Source of the DNA: Bacteroidales bacterium
GTDB lineage: Bacteria; Bacteroidota; Bacteroidia; Bacteroidales; Paludibacteraceae
Direction of reading: 5' to 3'
DNA length: 50,297 nt
Assembly (NCBI GenBank): GCA_012518275.1
Contig: JAAYSS010000040.1
Location: 1 to 50,297 of the forward strand
Part shown: in pieces, positions 44,249-50,297 of the stretch
Position numbering within the stretch: the first letter of the stretch is position 1
Layout: every line of letters begins with the position of its first letter
Program-made: the position numbers and the translations under genes
The notes under the pieces: model-generated
What the model was told of the DNA's origin: nothing
Database searches by the model: none
The model's input: the letters and a program-made list of their open reading frames with translations, nothing else

Positions 44249-45445
44249 TTATTTCTCCATTTTATTTAAGGCAAGTTTTTGAATATCGTTGAAATAACGT
44301 GTGGTAAGGCTTTCCCAACTTAATAATTTGGTGTATTTCCCGGCTTCTTCTTGCATTTTCTGTCGCAATTCCGGATTATTTAGGAGTAATTTTATTTTTT
44401 CTACATAATCTTTTGCATCGTTCGGCTCACACAGAAATCCGGTTTTACCATCAATGACCAAGGCTTGCGAACCACCACCGCGTGCAATTACGGGGATACA
44501 GCCACAAGCAGAAGCTTCTACTACCACATTACCATAGGTTTCAGATATGGAAGGGAAGATAAAAACTTCTGTGGATGCATATAGTTTTCCCAACTCTTCG
44601 TGTGAGAGAAAACCCAAGAAAATGGCATCTGTCATCCGTTCACGTGCTTCGGGTTCGGCAACACCTTTGCCTGCTACGATAAAATTAACGTCAAGACCTT
44701 GCGCTTTCACTTCATCGTAAATATTGAAAAGCGTTTCAATGTTTTTTTCCCACACAATACGAGAAGCATAGAGTAAAGAAGGCTTATCATTTCCCGTAAT
44801 GGCGCGAATATAGTTTTGTCCTGCACGGTTTGGATTGAAAAGCTTCGTATCAAGTCCGCGATGCCATTGTGTCATCTTATTTTTTTCAATTCCGTAGCTC
44901 TCCAGTTTGTTTATCATCAATTGAGTAGGAACGTAAATCAAATCGCATCGATTATAGAATTTTCGATATAATTTTAGTGCCTTTGATTCAATGGGCTTGA
45001 TAAGAAAAGGCAGAAGTTTGAAATAATAACGAAGGTAAGAAATAAAGTGTGTGTGGTAAATTGATAATATCGGAATATTATGCTCACGGGCGTAATTTAA
45101 GCCGAAAAATCCAAGTGGTGAAGGTGTGGAAAGGTGTATTACATCGGGATTAAATTCTTTCAATGCAAGGTGAAGTCTTATTTTTGCCAATCCTGGAAGA
45201 GCGGCTTTGTACGACATATTGAATGGAATGATGATGTTAGGAACCTTCACAACTTTATAGTCAAACGAATGTTTTGGAGGTGTACCACAAAAGAAAACGT
45301 ATTCAAACCGATCTTCGGGAATACGATTAATGAGTTGATACATCGTTTTTATAGCTCCATCGTAATCATCAATAAGGATATCGGCAAAAAATGCAACTTT
45401 TATTTTATTTGTGTTTTTTGGCTTTTGATTGTACAATTTTTCCAC
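44249..45445 (-). CDS. Glycosyltransferase family 4 (second cassette member, 5')
   Basis: The 398-residue GT-B protein starts with GTG at 45445, the only reasonable start before the conserved IKVAFFADILIDDYDGAIKTMYQL. HLSTPSPLGFFGLNYAREHNIPILSIYHTHF and QWHRGLDTKLFNP are typical of the GT4 group that transfers sugar to a diacylglycerol or phosphatidylinositol. SISETYGNVVVEASACGCIPV carries the donor EX7E motif. The probable role is the first sugar on a membrane lipid; the flippase-like protein 7 nt downstream could export it. The substrate is inference. Confidence 0.86.
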   Translation of the reverse strand: MEKLYNQKPKNTNKIKVAFFADILIDDYDGAIKTMYQLINRIPEDRFEYVFFCGTPPKHSFDYKVVKVPNIIIPFNMSYKAALPGLAKIRLHLALKEFNPDVIHLSTPSPLGFFGLNYAREHNIPILSIYHTHFISYLRYYFKLLPFLIKPIESKALKLYRKFYNRCDLIYVPTQLMINKLESYGIEKNKMTQWHRGLDTKLFNPNRAGQNYIRAITGNDKPSLLYASRIVWEKNIETLFNIYDEVKAQGLDVNFIVAGKGVAEPEARERMTDAIFLGFLSHEELGKLYASTEVFIFPSISETYGNVVVEASACGCIPVIARGGGSQALVIDGKTGFLCEPNDAKDYVEKIKLLLNNPELRQKMQEEAGKYTKLLSWESLTTRYFNDIQKLALNKMEK

Positions 45446-45734
45446 GAAAACAACTAAGTTTTTTGTTTATGTATTAGTTTTATGTGCCGATATAAACCTT
45501 GAAAACAGCACCTAAAAATAAAATAGGAAAATTTATATCCTGATAAAATCCCTTCAAAAAGAAAGCCAAGGTACGCTTTTTTAACTAATGAACAAAGAAA
45601 TGAATAAAATTTCTTTATAATCAGAATTTTGGCGAAGAAATTTTAGGCAACATGTTGTGTCTTTAATTAAAAATCCATCATTATGGCAAAGAAATGGTTT
45701 TAAAGTTACAAAAAGACAACTCTTCTAATTATAT
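45446..45734. other. Gene-free stretch upstream of the glycosyltransferase cassette
   Basis: No gene is seen between the GT4 start and the tRNA terminator. No TTG/TAnnTTTG pair with the right spacing stands out for the cassette on the minus strand. Confidence 0.5.
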
Positions 45735-45773
45735 AAAAAGAGACATCAACAACAACTGTTAACACCTCTTTTT
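45735..45773 (-). terminator. Intrinsic terminator of the tRNA transcript
   Basis: AAAAAGAG at 45735-45742 pairs with CTCTTTTT at 45766-45773 across a partly structured loop, and on the minus strand the stem ends in a T-run. It lies 3 nt beyond the 3' end of tRNA-Gly. Confidence 0.7.
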
Positions 45774-45776
45774 AAG

Positions 45777-45849
45777 AGCGGGAGACGGGGCTCAAACCCG
45801 CGACCCTCAGCTTGGAAGGCTAATGCTCTATCAACTGAGCTACTCCCGC
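45777..45849 (-). tRNA. tRNA-Gly (anticodon TCC)
   Basis: On the minus strand the 73-nt sequence folds as a cloverleaf: acceptor GCGGGAG/CTCCCGC, D arm GCTC...GAGC, anticodon loop CTTCCAA giving TCC, and T arm with GGTTTGAGCCC (TTTGA instead of TTCGA). No CCA is encoded. It lies 61 nt after tRNA-Tyr on the same strand and shares its promoter. Confidence 0.93.
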
Positions 45850-45910
45850 AGAATAAAATCAGAAATTGGAAAATGAAGATAAGAATTTCTGATTTCTAAA
45901 TTTAGAAATG

Positions 45911-45993
45911 TGGGCAGTGAAGGATTCGAACCTCCGAAGTCGAAAGACAGCTGAGTTACAGTCAGCCCCAGTTGGCCACTTTGGTAACTGCCC
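45911..45993 (-). tRNA. tRNA-Tyr (anticodon GTA)
   Basis: The 83-nt minus-strand sequence has acceptor GGGCAGT/ACTGCCC, anticodon loop CTGTAAC (GTA) and a long type II variable arm, as expected for bacterial tRNA-Tyr. The T arm has GGTTCGAATCC. No CCA is encoded. It is the first tRNA of a two-tRNA transcript. Confidence 0.95.
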
Positions 45994-46019
45994 GACACAA
46001 AAAATAGCGAAGAGATAGA

Positions 46020-46070
46020 ATAAATCGAAAAACATTTTTAATCTTAATGTAAACTGTATTTTCGATTTAT
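46020..46070 (-). repeat. 12-bp inverted repeat in the tRNA leader
   Basis: ATAAATCGAAAA (46020-46031) and TTTTCGATTTAT (46059-46070) are perfect inverted copies separated by 27 nt. On the transcript the left arm begins at about the predicted first nucleotide. No T-run follows, so it is not a terminator. Confidence 0.75.
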
Positions 46071-46075
46071 GGCTG

Positions 46076-46105
46076 CAAAGGTAAATAAAAATTTTTATTT
46101 ACCAA
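46076..46105 (-). promoter_or_regulatory. Bacteroidota promoter for the tRNA-Tyr/tRNA-Gly transcript
   Basis: On the minus strand TTG (46105-46103) and TACCTTTG (46083-46076) are 19 nt apart. The -33 element lies in the last codons of ribH. The start site would be near 46070, giving a leader of about 77 nt before tRNA-Tyr. Confidence 0.68.
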
Positions 46106-46620
46106 ACGATATTAGCCATTTTAATGGCACCAATAGCAGCTTCATTCCCCTTGTTGCCGTTGATTCCTCCAGCTCTGTCTTTGGCTTGTTGTAACGTATT
46201 AGTAGTCAAAACTCCAAAAATAATCGGAGATCCATCGGTTCTTAAATTCAACGCTGTAATACCTTGCGTTACGCCTTCACAAACGTATGTAAAATGAGGT
46301 GTTTCACCTTGAATGACGCACCCAATTACAATTATAGCATCGTATTTATTTACTTTTTTACCTGAAACGATTTTCTTTTTTGTCACTAATTGAGATGTTG
46401 CGAACGTAAGTTCTAAAGTCCCTGGTACATGAAGAACATGAATGTTTTTTTCAATTGCTCCATTTTTTATCAGGGTATTGTATGCACCATCAAGCATTGC
46501 CATAGTAATTTCCGGATTCCAATCAGCCACTACAATGGCATAGGATTGTTTTGCAACTACTTCTTTTTGGGGCATTGTTTCTGAATTGTACTCTGAGAGA
46601 TTTTGATATTTTGTAGCCAT
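46099..46620 (-). CDS. ribH: 6,7-dimethyl-8-ribityllumazine synthase
   Basis: RibH condenses the aminouracil and dihydroxybutanone phosphate to lumazine, the last-but-one step to riboflavin; it forms 60-mer or pentameric shells. The 173-residue protein has VADWNPEITMAMLDGA, HVPGTLELTFA, VIGCVIQGETPHFTYVCEGVTQGI (with the catalytic His) and PIIFGVLTTNTLQQAKDRAGG, all diagnostic. The length is normal. It is separated from the upstream TPR gene by a terminator, so it needs its own promoter or read-through. Confidence 0.96.
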   Translation of the reverse strand: MATKYQNLSEYNSETMPQKEVVAKQSYAIVVADWNPEITMAMLDGAYNTLIKNGAIEKNIHVLHVPGTLELTFATSQLVTKKKIVSGKKVNKYDAIIVIGCVIQGETPHFTYVCEGVTQGITALNLRTDGSPIIFGVLTTNTLQQAKDRAGGINGNKGNEAAIGAIKMANIVW

Positions 46621-46651
46621 TTTGTTATGTTAAACTTGTTAAAAGTTTTTG

Positions 46652-46692
46652 ATGTAAAAAACTGCTCTCACATTGTTGTGTGAAAGCAGTTT
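46652..46692 (-). terminator. Intrinsic terminator between the TPR gene and ribH
   Basis: AAACTGCT at 46659-46666 pairs with AGCAGTTT at 46685-46692, extended by TCACA/TGTGTGA inside. On the minus strand a run of T follows. It lies just after the stop of the TPR gene and 32 nt before the ribH start. Confidence 0.75.
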
Positions 46693-46710
46693 CCTTTTAT
46701 TTATTAAAAA

Positions 46711-47394
46711 TTACTCTTGAACACGCGCAATATATTTATCAATATCATAAGCTTCGTTGCTGTTAGGATACTCATCTTTAATTTGAGTGTACATTTTTTC
46801 TGCTTCTGTATTATTCCCTTTGGTCTCATAAAGTATTCCTGATTTTTTCAGATAAATCGGTGCAAGTTCATTCTTCTCAGCAATTGCTTTTTTATAGAAG
46901 TTTTGAGCCTTGTCTGCATTATCTAGTTCGACATATGAGTCACCTATAAGACCAATCACAGACGTTTTGAAATAATTATCAGTTCCATCATATTGCGATA
47001 AGAATTTAATAGCATCCTGATACTTGCCAAGTTTATAATAGCAAATTCCCGTATAAGCTGATGCTAACTTACCACTTCTTGTCATTCCGTATTGAGATGC
47101 AATTTCCTTGAAACCCATTACGTTAGCACCATCACCTTCTAATGCCACCTTGAAGGAATCAGCTGCAAAGTATTCCTGTGCTTTATACATGGCATTTTCA
47201 GCTGCTATTTCTCTTGGTTGCTGGTAAAAGTTACGGAACGCCATGATAGCAAGCACCAACAAAACTATAATGCCAATGCCGATTAAGATTTTTTTCTGAT
47301 TTTTTTCGATAAATACTTCGGAAGAGCTGATTATATTTCCAACATTTTCTTGAATTTGCTCTTCTTTTTTCTTGCTTTTAATTTTCTTTGCCAT
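46711..47394 (-). CDS. Membrane-anchored tetratricopeptide-repeat protein
   Basis: This 227-residue protein has a Lys-rich N-terminus, one transmembrane segment at about 34-52 (ILIGIGIIVLLVLAIMAF), and a periplasmic part with several TPR helices. Examples are ASAYTGICYYKLGKYQDAIKFLSQYDG, VIGLIGDSYVELDNADKAQNFYKKAI and LYETKGNNTEAEKMYTQIKDEYP. The layout resembles YfgM-type proteins that assist membrane-protein or periplasmic folding, but the match is only architectural. A -7 element lies 35 nt upstream, and a terminator follows. Confidence 0.85.
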   Translation of the reverse strand: MAKKIKSKKKEEQIQENVGNIISSSEVFIEKNQKKILIGIGIIVLLVLAIMAFRNFYQQPREIAAENAMYKAQEYFAADSFKVALEGDGANVMGFKEIASQYGMTRSGKLASAYTGICYYKLGKYQDAIKFLSQYDGTDNYFKTSVIGLIGDSYVELDNADKAQNFYKKAIAEKNELAPIYLKKSGILYETKGNNTEAEKMYTQIKDEYPNSNEAYDIDKYIARVQE

Positions 47395-47428
47395 ATATAA
47401 TAAGGAAATAAATTTTTTATTTAGAGTG

Positions 47429-47436
47429 CAAAATTA
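47429..47436 (-). promoter_or_regulatory. Probable -7 promoter element for the TPR gene
   Basis: TAATTTTG on the minus strand matches TAnnTTTG, 34 nt before the ATG. At 20 nt upstream the sequence is TTC instead of TTG. Confidence 0.4.
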
Positions 47437-47495
47437 TAACTTTTCTTTTAGATAATGAAATAATTATGTAATTTTTATTTCAAGGCAGATTCAAT

Positions 47496-48452
47496 TTAGA
47501 TTTTTCTAATTCGAATTCCCCTTGTAAAATGCTCCGAACCCTTTTCAATAATTAAATCGGCGCGGAAACGGGTTGGAAGAATATTTTCCATCAAGTTCGG
47601 CAGATTAATTTCATCCCAAACGTTATTGGCAAATTCAAGTAATTTCGTCCTTGACCATGTAGAATATTGATGAAAAAATGAATTCGGGTCGGTAAAAGCT
47701 GTTTTTTGAAGCGTTAAGAAACGATCAAGATACCACTTTCTCAAATCTTTTTCACTCGCATCCACATAAATCGCAAAATCAAAGAAATCTGAAACAAACA
47801 CTCGTCGTTTTTTATTGGATTTATTGGTCGATACTTGCAATACATTTATGCCTTCAACAATCATGATGTCAGGCATTTCAAATGTTTGAATCTTATCAGG
47901 AATAATATCGTAATAAAAGTGGGAATAAACTGGTACTTCCAGAATTTTTCTACCGGATTTGGCGGCTGATAAAAATGAAATTAGTTTTTTTGTATTATAA
48001 CTTTCCGGAAATCCCTTCCGATTCATTATACCGCGACGTTCCAATTCTACGTTTGGAAAAAGGAATCCATCTGTCGGGATTAGCGCTACTTTCGGCTTTT
48101 GCGGTGTCATCGAAAGCAGTTTTTGAAGTACGCGTGCAGTGGTGCTTTTTCCGACAGCCACACTTCCTGCTATTCCTATTATATAAGGTACTCTCCTACT
48201 TTCATTTTCAAAAAATTCGTCGCGTTCATTGTGCAGGTGGCGGTAATGCGTGATATGAATTTCGAGAAACCGAACCATCGGCATATAAATTTCTTCCAAT
48301 TCTTCTATCGTCAGTGGCTCGTTCATCGCTTTCAACTCCGACAAATCAATATCATCAACCGGAAACATCGGATGAGCTTCCAATTTTTTCCATTCATCAC
48401 GTGAAAATCCCCTAAATGGCGAAAAAGTTACATCGTAAGGCGCTTTTTTCAT
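47496..48452 (-). CDS. coaA: Type I pantothenate kinase
   Basis: CoaA phosphorylates pantothenate, the first and regulated step of coenzyme A synthesis. With ATG 48452 the protein has 318 residues (MKKAPYDVTFSPFRGFSRDEW); the longer TTG start is rejected. The P-loop GSVAVGKS is at 96-103, followed by the conserved ALIPTDGFLFPN, FPESYNTKKLISFL, VYSHFYYDIIPD and IVEGINVLQ segments. Many bacteria in this phylum have the unrelated type III enzyme instead. It is divergent from the Fur-family gene. Confidence 0.93.
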   Translation of the reverse strand: MKKAPYDVTFSPFRGFSRDEWKKLEAHPMFPVDDIDLSELKAMNEPLTIEELEEIYMPMVRFLEIHITHYRHLHNERDEFFENESRRVPYIIGIAGSVAVGKSTTARVLQKLLSMTPQKPKVALIPTDGFLFPNVELERRGIMNRKGFPESYNTKKLISFLSAAKSGRKILEVPVYSHFYYDIIPDKIQTFEMPDIMIVEGINVLQVSTNKSNKKRRVFVSDFFDFAIYVDASEKDLRKWYLDRFLTLQKTAFTDPNSFFHQYSTWSRTKLLEFANNVWDEINLPNLMENILPTRFRADLIIEKGSEHFTRGIRIRKI

Positions 48453-48477
48453 AAAAATCGATTTTTGAAATAATAGG

Positions 48478-48485
48478 CAAAGATA
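48478..48485 (-). promoter_or_regulatory. Probable -7 promoter element for coaA
   Basis: TATCTTTG on the minus strand matches TAnnTTTG, 25 nt before the ATG at 48452. No TTG at the expected -33 position. Confidence 0.4.
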
Positions 48486-48525
48486 AAGCATTTTGTCCTG
48501 TTTCTTTTATTTTTACTAAAATTAT

Positions 48526-48555
48526 TTGTCAATTAATGAAATTTGATTACTTTTG
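48526..48555 (+). promoter_or_regulatory. Bacteroidota promoter for the Fur-family gene
   Basis: TTG at 48526-48528 (part of TTTG) and TACTTTTG at 48548-48555 are separated by 19 nt. The start site falls near 48562, 27 nt before the ATG and inside the palindrome that follows. Confidence 0.68.
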
Positions 48556-48568
48556 CAACATTGTTGCA
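48554..48568. promoter_or_regulatory. Candidate Fur-family operator, 7-1-7 palindrome
   Basis: TGCAACA-T-TGTTGCA is a perfect 7-1-7 inverted repeat, the geometry bound by Fur-superfamily dimers. It overlaps the last bases of the -7 element and the predicted start site, so binding would block transcription. The base sequence differs from the classical enterobacterial Fur box, so the metal is not evident. Confidence 0.65.
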
Positions 48569-48588
48569 CTTTTATAAAAACGATAATT

Positions 48589-48999
48589 ATGTCAGCGAAA
48601 CAAAGTTCCGAAGAGATTTTATCTTCTCATAAATTAAAAAGCACGGCGTGCCGAAAAACGGTTTTGAATGAGTTACTCGAGAGCGAAACGGCTATGACTG
48701 AGCAAGAAATTAAAGATGTTTCGGGTAACTTATTTGACCGAGTAACTTTTTATCGAACACTTAGAACATTAGAAGCTGCAGGCATAATTCACAGCATTAT
48801 TCTCGATAACAACCAGGTAAAATACGCTATTTCCGATATGCGTCAAGATACGGTACACTCGCACTTTCATTGCATTAAATGCAACGAAGTGCAATGCCTA
48901 AATGATGATGCGATTGATGTGAAAATCGCACTTCCGCCGGGATTTAAGACACAAAGTTTGGATGTAATGATTAATGGCATTTGCAATCATTGCAACTGA
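48589..48999 (+). CDS. Fur-family metal-dependent transcriptional regulator
   Basis: With ATG 48589 the protein has 136 residues; a TTG at 48553 lies inside the promoter. The winged-helix half has RVTFYRTLRTLEAAGIIHSI, the recognition-helix signature of the family. The dimerisation half has the HSHFHCIKC metal region (H90, H92, H94) and two CxxC pairs, C95/C98 and C132/C135, which form the structural zinc site. The subtype (Fur, Zur or PerR) cannot be settled by eye. It controls itself in all likelihood, and the TonB-dependent receptor 27 nt downstream suggests a metal or metallophore uptake operon. Confidence 0.9.
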   Translation: MSAKQSSEEILSSHKLKSTACRKTVLNELLESETAMTEQEIKDVSGNLFDRVTFYRTLRTLEAAGIIHSIILDNNQVKYAISDMRQDTVHSHFHCIKCNEVQCLNDDAIDVKIALPPGFKTQSLDVMINGICNHCN

Positions 49000-49026
49000 A
49001 AAGTGTAAATATATTATGCTCAAGCG

Positions 49027-50297
49027 ATGACTTCACTTTTTAAAACACTTATAATTTTCAGTTTGCTTGTTTCAAGCAATTTTATTGCCTTTTCTCAAAA
49101 TCAAACAGTTATTCAAGGAACTATTTGTGATGCGGATAATAAAATCGGTGTTTCAGGTGCGTCTGTGATGACCGCATCCGGTAAAATCAAAACCCAAACT
49201 GATAAAAACGGGTATTTTTCCTTCGAAATTCCCACAACCGACTCCGAAATAATCATTATAAAACATCCTGAATATCAGGATTATTCGGAAAAAGCAGATA
49301 GTGGGAAAAACTTTTTTCACATTCATCTGCAACCCAAAACTATTGAATTAAAATCGATGACCATTACGGCACAAAGCAAGCACACGTTAGCCGAAACGTC
49401 TTTGAGCGGAATTTCTGCTAATCGCAGTTTTTTTCAAAAAACAAATGCAAATACCTTCGCTGAATCTCTTTCCAAACTGCCGGGAGTGGCGAGTATGAAT
49501 GTGGGTGTCGGTGTGGCAAAACCCGTTATTCGGGGTATGGGATTCAACAGAATGGCGGTGGTTGACAAAGGTATCGTGATTCAAAATCAGCAATGGGGTG
49601 CAGACCACGGACTTGAACTTGATCAGTTTGATGTTGATCAATTGATTGTATATAAGGGCTCTATGTCGCTTTTTTACGGCTCGGATGCGATGGGTGGCGT
49701 GATAGAAATTTTGCCGGCAGAAGTGCCCGCACAAGACCATACGTGGGGCGATGTGTCGATTTTTGCAAAATCTAACAACGGCTTAGTTGGTTCATCAGTC
49801 GGGCTGAATGTTAAATCTAAAAATTGGTTTTATCGAATGCGCTCAACCGTGCAAAATTACGGCGATTACCGCATTCCTGCCGATACCATTGATTATTTAA
49901 CGTGGAAAATGCCGATTGTCGGCAGAAGAATGAAAAACACTGCCGGTCATGAAATCCATCTTTCCGGAACGGCATTATATAGCAAAAACGACTTCAATTC
50001 AGCGATTTACATTTCAAATAATTATTCCAAAAACGGCTTTTTCCCGGGCGCTCACGGCATCCCGAACCTGCAAAGGCTTGCGTTTGACGGATCGCATCGC
50101 AATGTGGAACTGCCTTACAGCACTGTAAATCACTTCAAAATATCAAACACGACAGAATTTCCGATATTTACCCTTTGGAAAGTGCACGCTGATTTTGGGT
50201 TTCAAAATAATCAACGTTACGAAATGGCGTTGTTTCACACCCATTTTCCCAATCAAGCCGTTCCGCAAAAAGAGCCAAACAAAGAGCTGGCTTTCAA
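49027..50297 (+). CDS. TonB-dependent outer membrane receptor, 5' part
   Basis: The frame runs from ATG 49027 off the right edge (about 423 codons visible). Residues 1-23 are a signal peptide (cleavage near AFS-QNQ). Residues about 28-100 form a carboxypeptidase-regulatory-like beta domain (TVIQGTICDADNKIGVSGASVM), then MTITAQS, and the plug domain at about 125-230 (ESLSKLPGVASMNVG, KPVIRGMGFNRMAVVDKG, FYGSDAMGGVIEILP). The barrel follows. The plug resembles ZnuD-type metal receptors, but this is not proven. It lies 27 nt downstream of the Fur-family gene and is probably co-transcribed with it. Confidence 0.9.
   Translation, partial: MTSLFKTLIIFSLLVSSNFIAFSQNQTVIQGTICDADNKIGVSGASVMTASGKIKTQTDKNGYFSFEIPTTDSEIIIIKHPEYQDYSEKADSGKNFFHIHLQPKTIELKSMTITAQSKHTLAETSLSGISANRSFFQKTNANTFAESLSKLPGVASMNVGVGVAKPVIRGMGFNRMAVVDKGIVIQNQQWGADHGLELDQFDVDQLIVYKGSMSLFYGSDAMGGVIEILPAEVPAQDHTWGDVSIFAKSNNGLVGSSVGLNVKSKNWFYRMRSTVQNYGDYRIPADTIDYLTWKMPIVGRRMKNTAGHEIHLSGTALYSKNDFNSAIYISNNYSKNGFFPGAHGIPNLQRLAFDGSHRNVELPYSTVNHFKISNTTEFPIFTLWKVHADFGFQNNQRYEMALFHTHFPNQAVPQKEPNKELAF

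Noticed and set aside
49387-49740. 117-residue minus-strand frame
   Set aside because: Antisense shadow of the TonB-dependent receptor plug region.

Overview
The window is a low-GC, densely coded bacterial chromosome segment from the phylum Bacteroidota, most likely order Bacteroidales. The evidence is the promoter type (TTG, 19-20 nt, TAnnTTTG), A-rich leaders instead of Shine-Dalgarno sites, a SusC/D-phylum style TonB-dependent receptor with a carboxypeptidase-regulatory-like N-terminal domain, the long Bacteroidota LptD, the short AMP nucleosidase, DUF5606, and the holA / stand-alone HsdR_N neighbourhood. I cannot name a genus. No phage, insertion sequence, CRISPR array or rRNA is visible; this is mainly housekeeping sequence.

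Layout. 1-547: 5' part of a secreted beta-propeller gene. 1.2-3.2 kb: sugar nucleotidyltransferase and galE. 3.3-4.3 kb: a small two-helix membrane protein and a DUF554 membrane protein. 4.5-7.9 kb: AddB-like nuclease/helicase-fold protein and a CYTH phosphatase. 7.9-12.8 kb (minus): murB, miaA, an alpha/beta hydrolase, a pRiA4b Orf3-like protein and dnaA. 13.3-18.0 kb: a divergent pair, secreted amidase and LptD, followed by a SlyD-like isomerase. 18.2-21 kb: a GNAT, then yicC-gmk-nadD. 21-23.3 kb: MBL hydrolase and rsmG (minus), fabD (plus). 23.8-29.3 kb: malic enzyme-PTA fusion, M15 lipoprotein, holA, AMP nucleosidase, and a divergent stand-alone HsdR_N nuclease. 29.5-34.8 kb (minus): an SQR-like flavoprotein with a 53-residue partner gene, a CapA lipoprotein, pyrD/pyrK and an XRE regulator, followed by almost 0.9 kb of gene-free AT-rich DNA. 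35.7-42 kb (minus): zinc-ribbon protein, NIF3, DUF5606, a hisA overlapping a long purF-like gene, and a YhdH-type reductase. 42-45.4 kb: a GT4 - YbhN-type flippase - GT4 cassette. 45.7-46 kb: tRNA-Gly and tRNA-Tyr. 46-48.5 kb: ribH, a TPR membrane protein and coaA. 48.6 kb to the end: a Fur-family regulator and the start of a TonB-dependent receptor.

How genes work together. Envelope building is a recurring theme: MurB, amidase, M15 peptidase, LptD, GalE and nucleotide-sugar synthesis, and the glycosyltransferase/flippase cassette. Nucleotide metabolism is another: PyrK/PyrD, PurF-like with HisA, Gmk, NadD and AMP nucleosidase. Two regulators carry visible operators in their own promoters. 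One is the XRE protein, with ATGTAAA-N4-TTTACAT between its promoter elements. The other is the Fur-family protein, with a 7-1-7 palindrome over its start site. I see no large undescribed defence system or island. The best leads are small: the 53-residue gene in the SQR operon, a strand-specific terminator-like hairpin in the dnaA leader, a 12-bp leader hairpin at the start of the tRNA transcript, the two self-operators, and the hisA/purF-like translational overlap.
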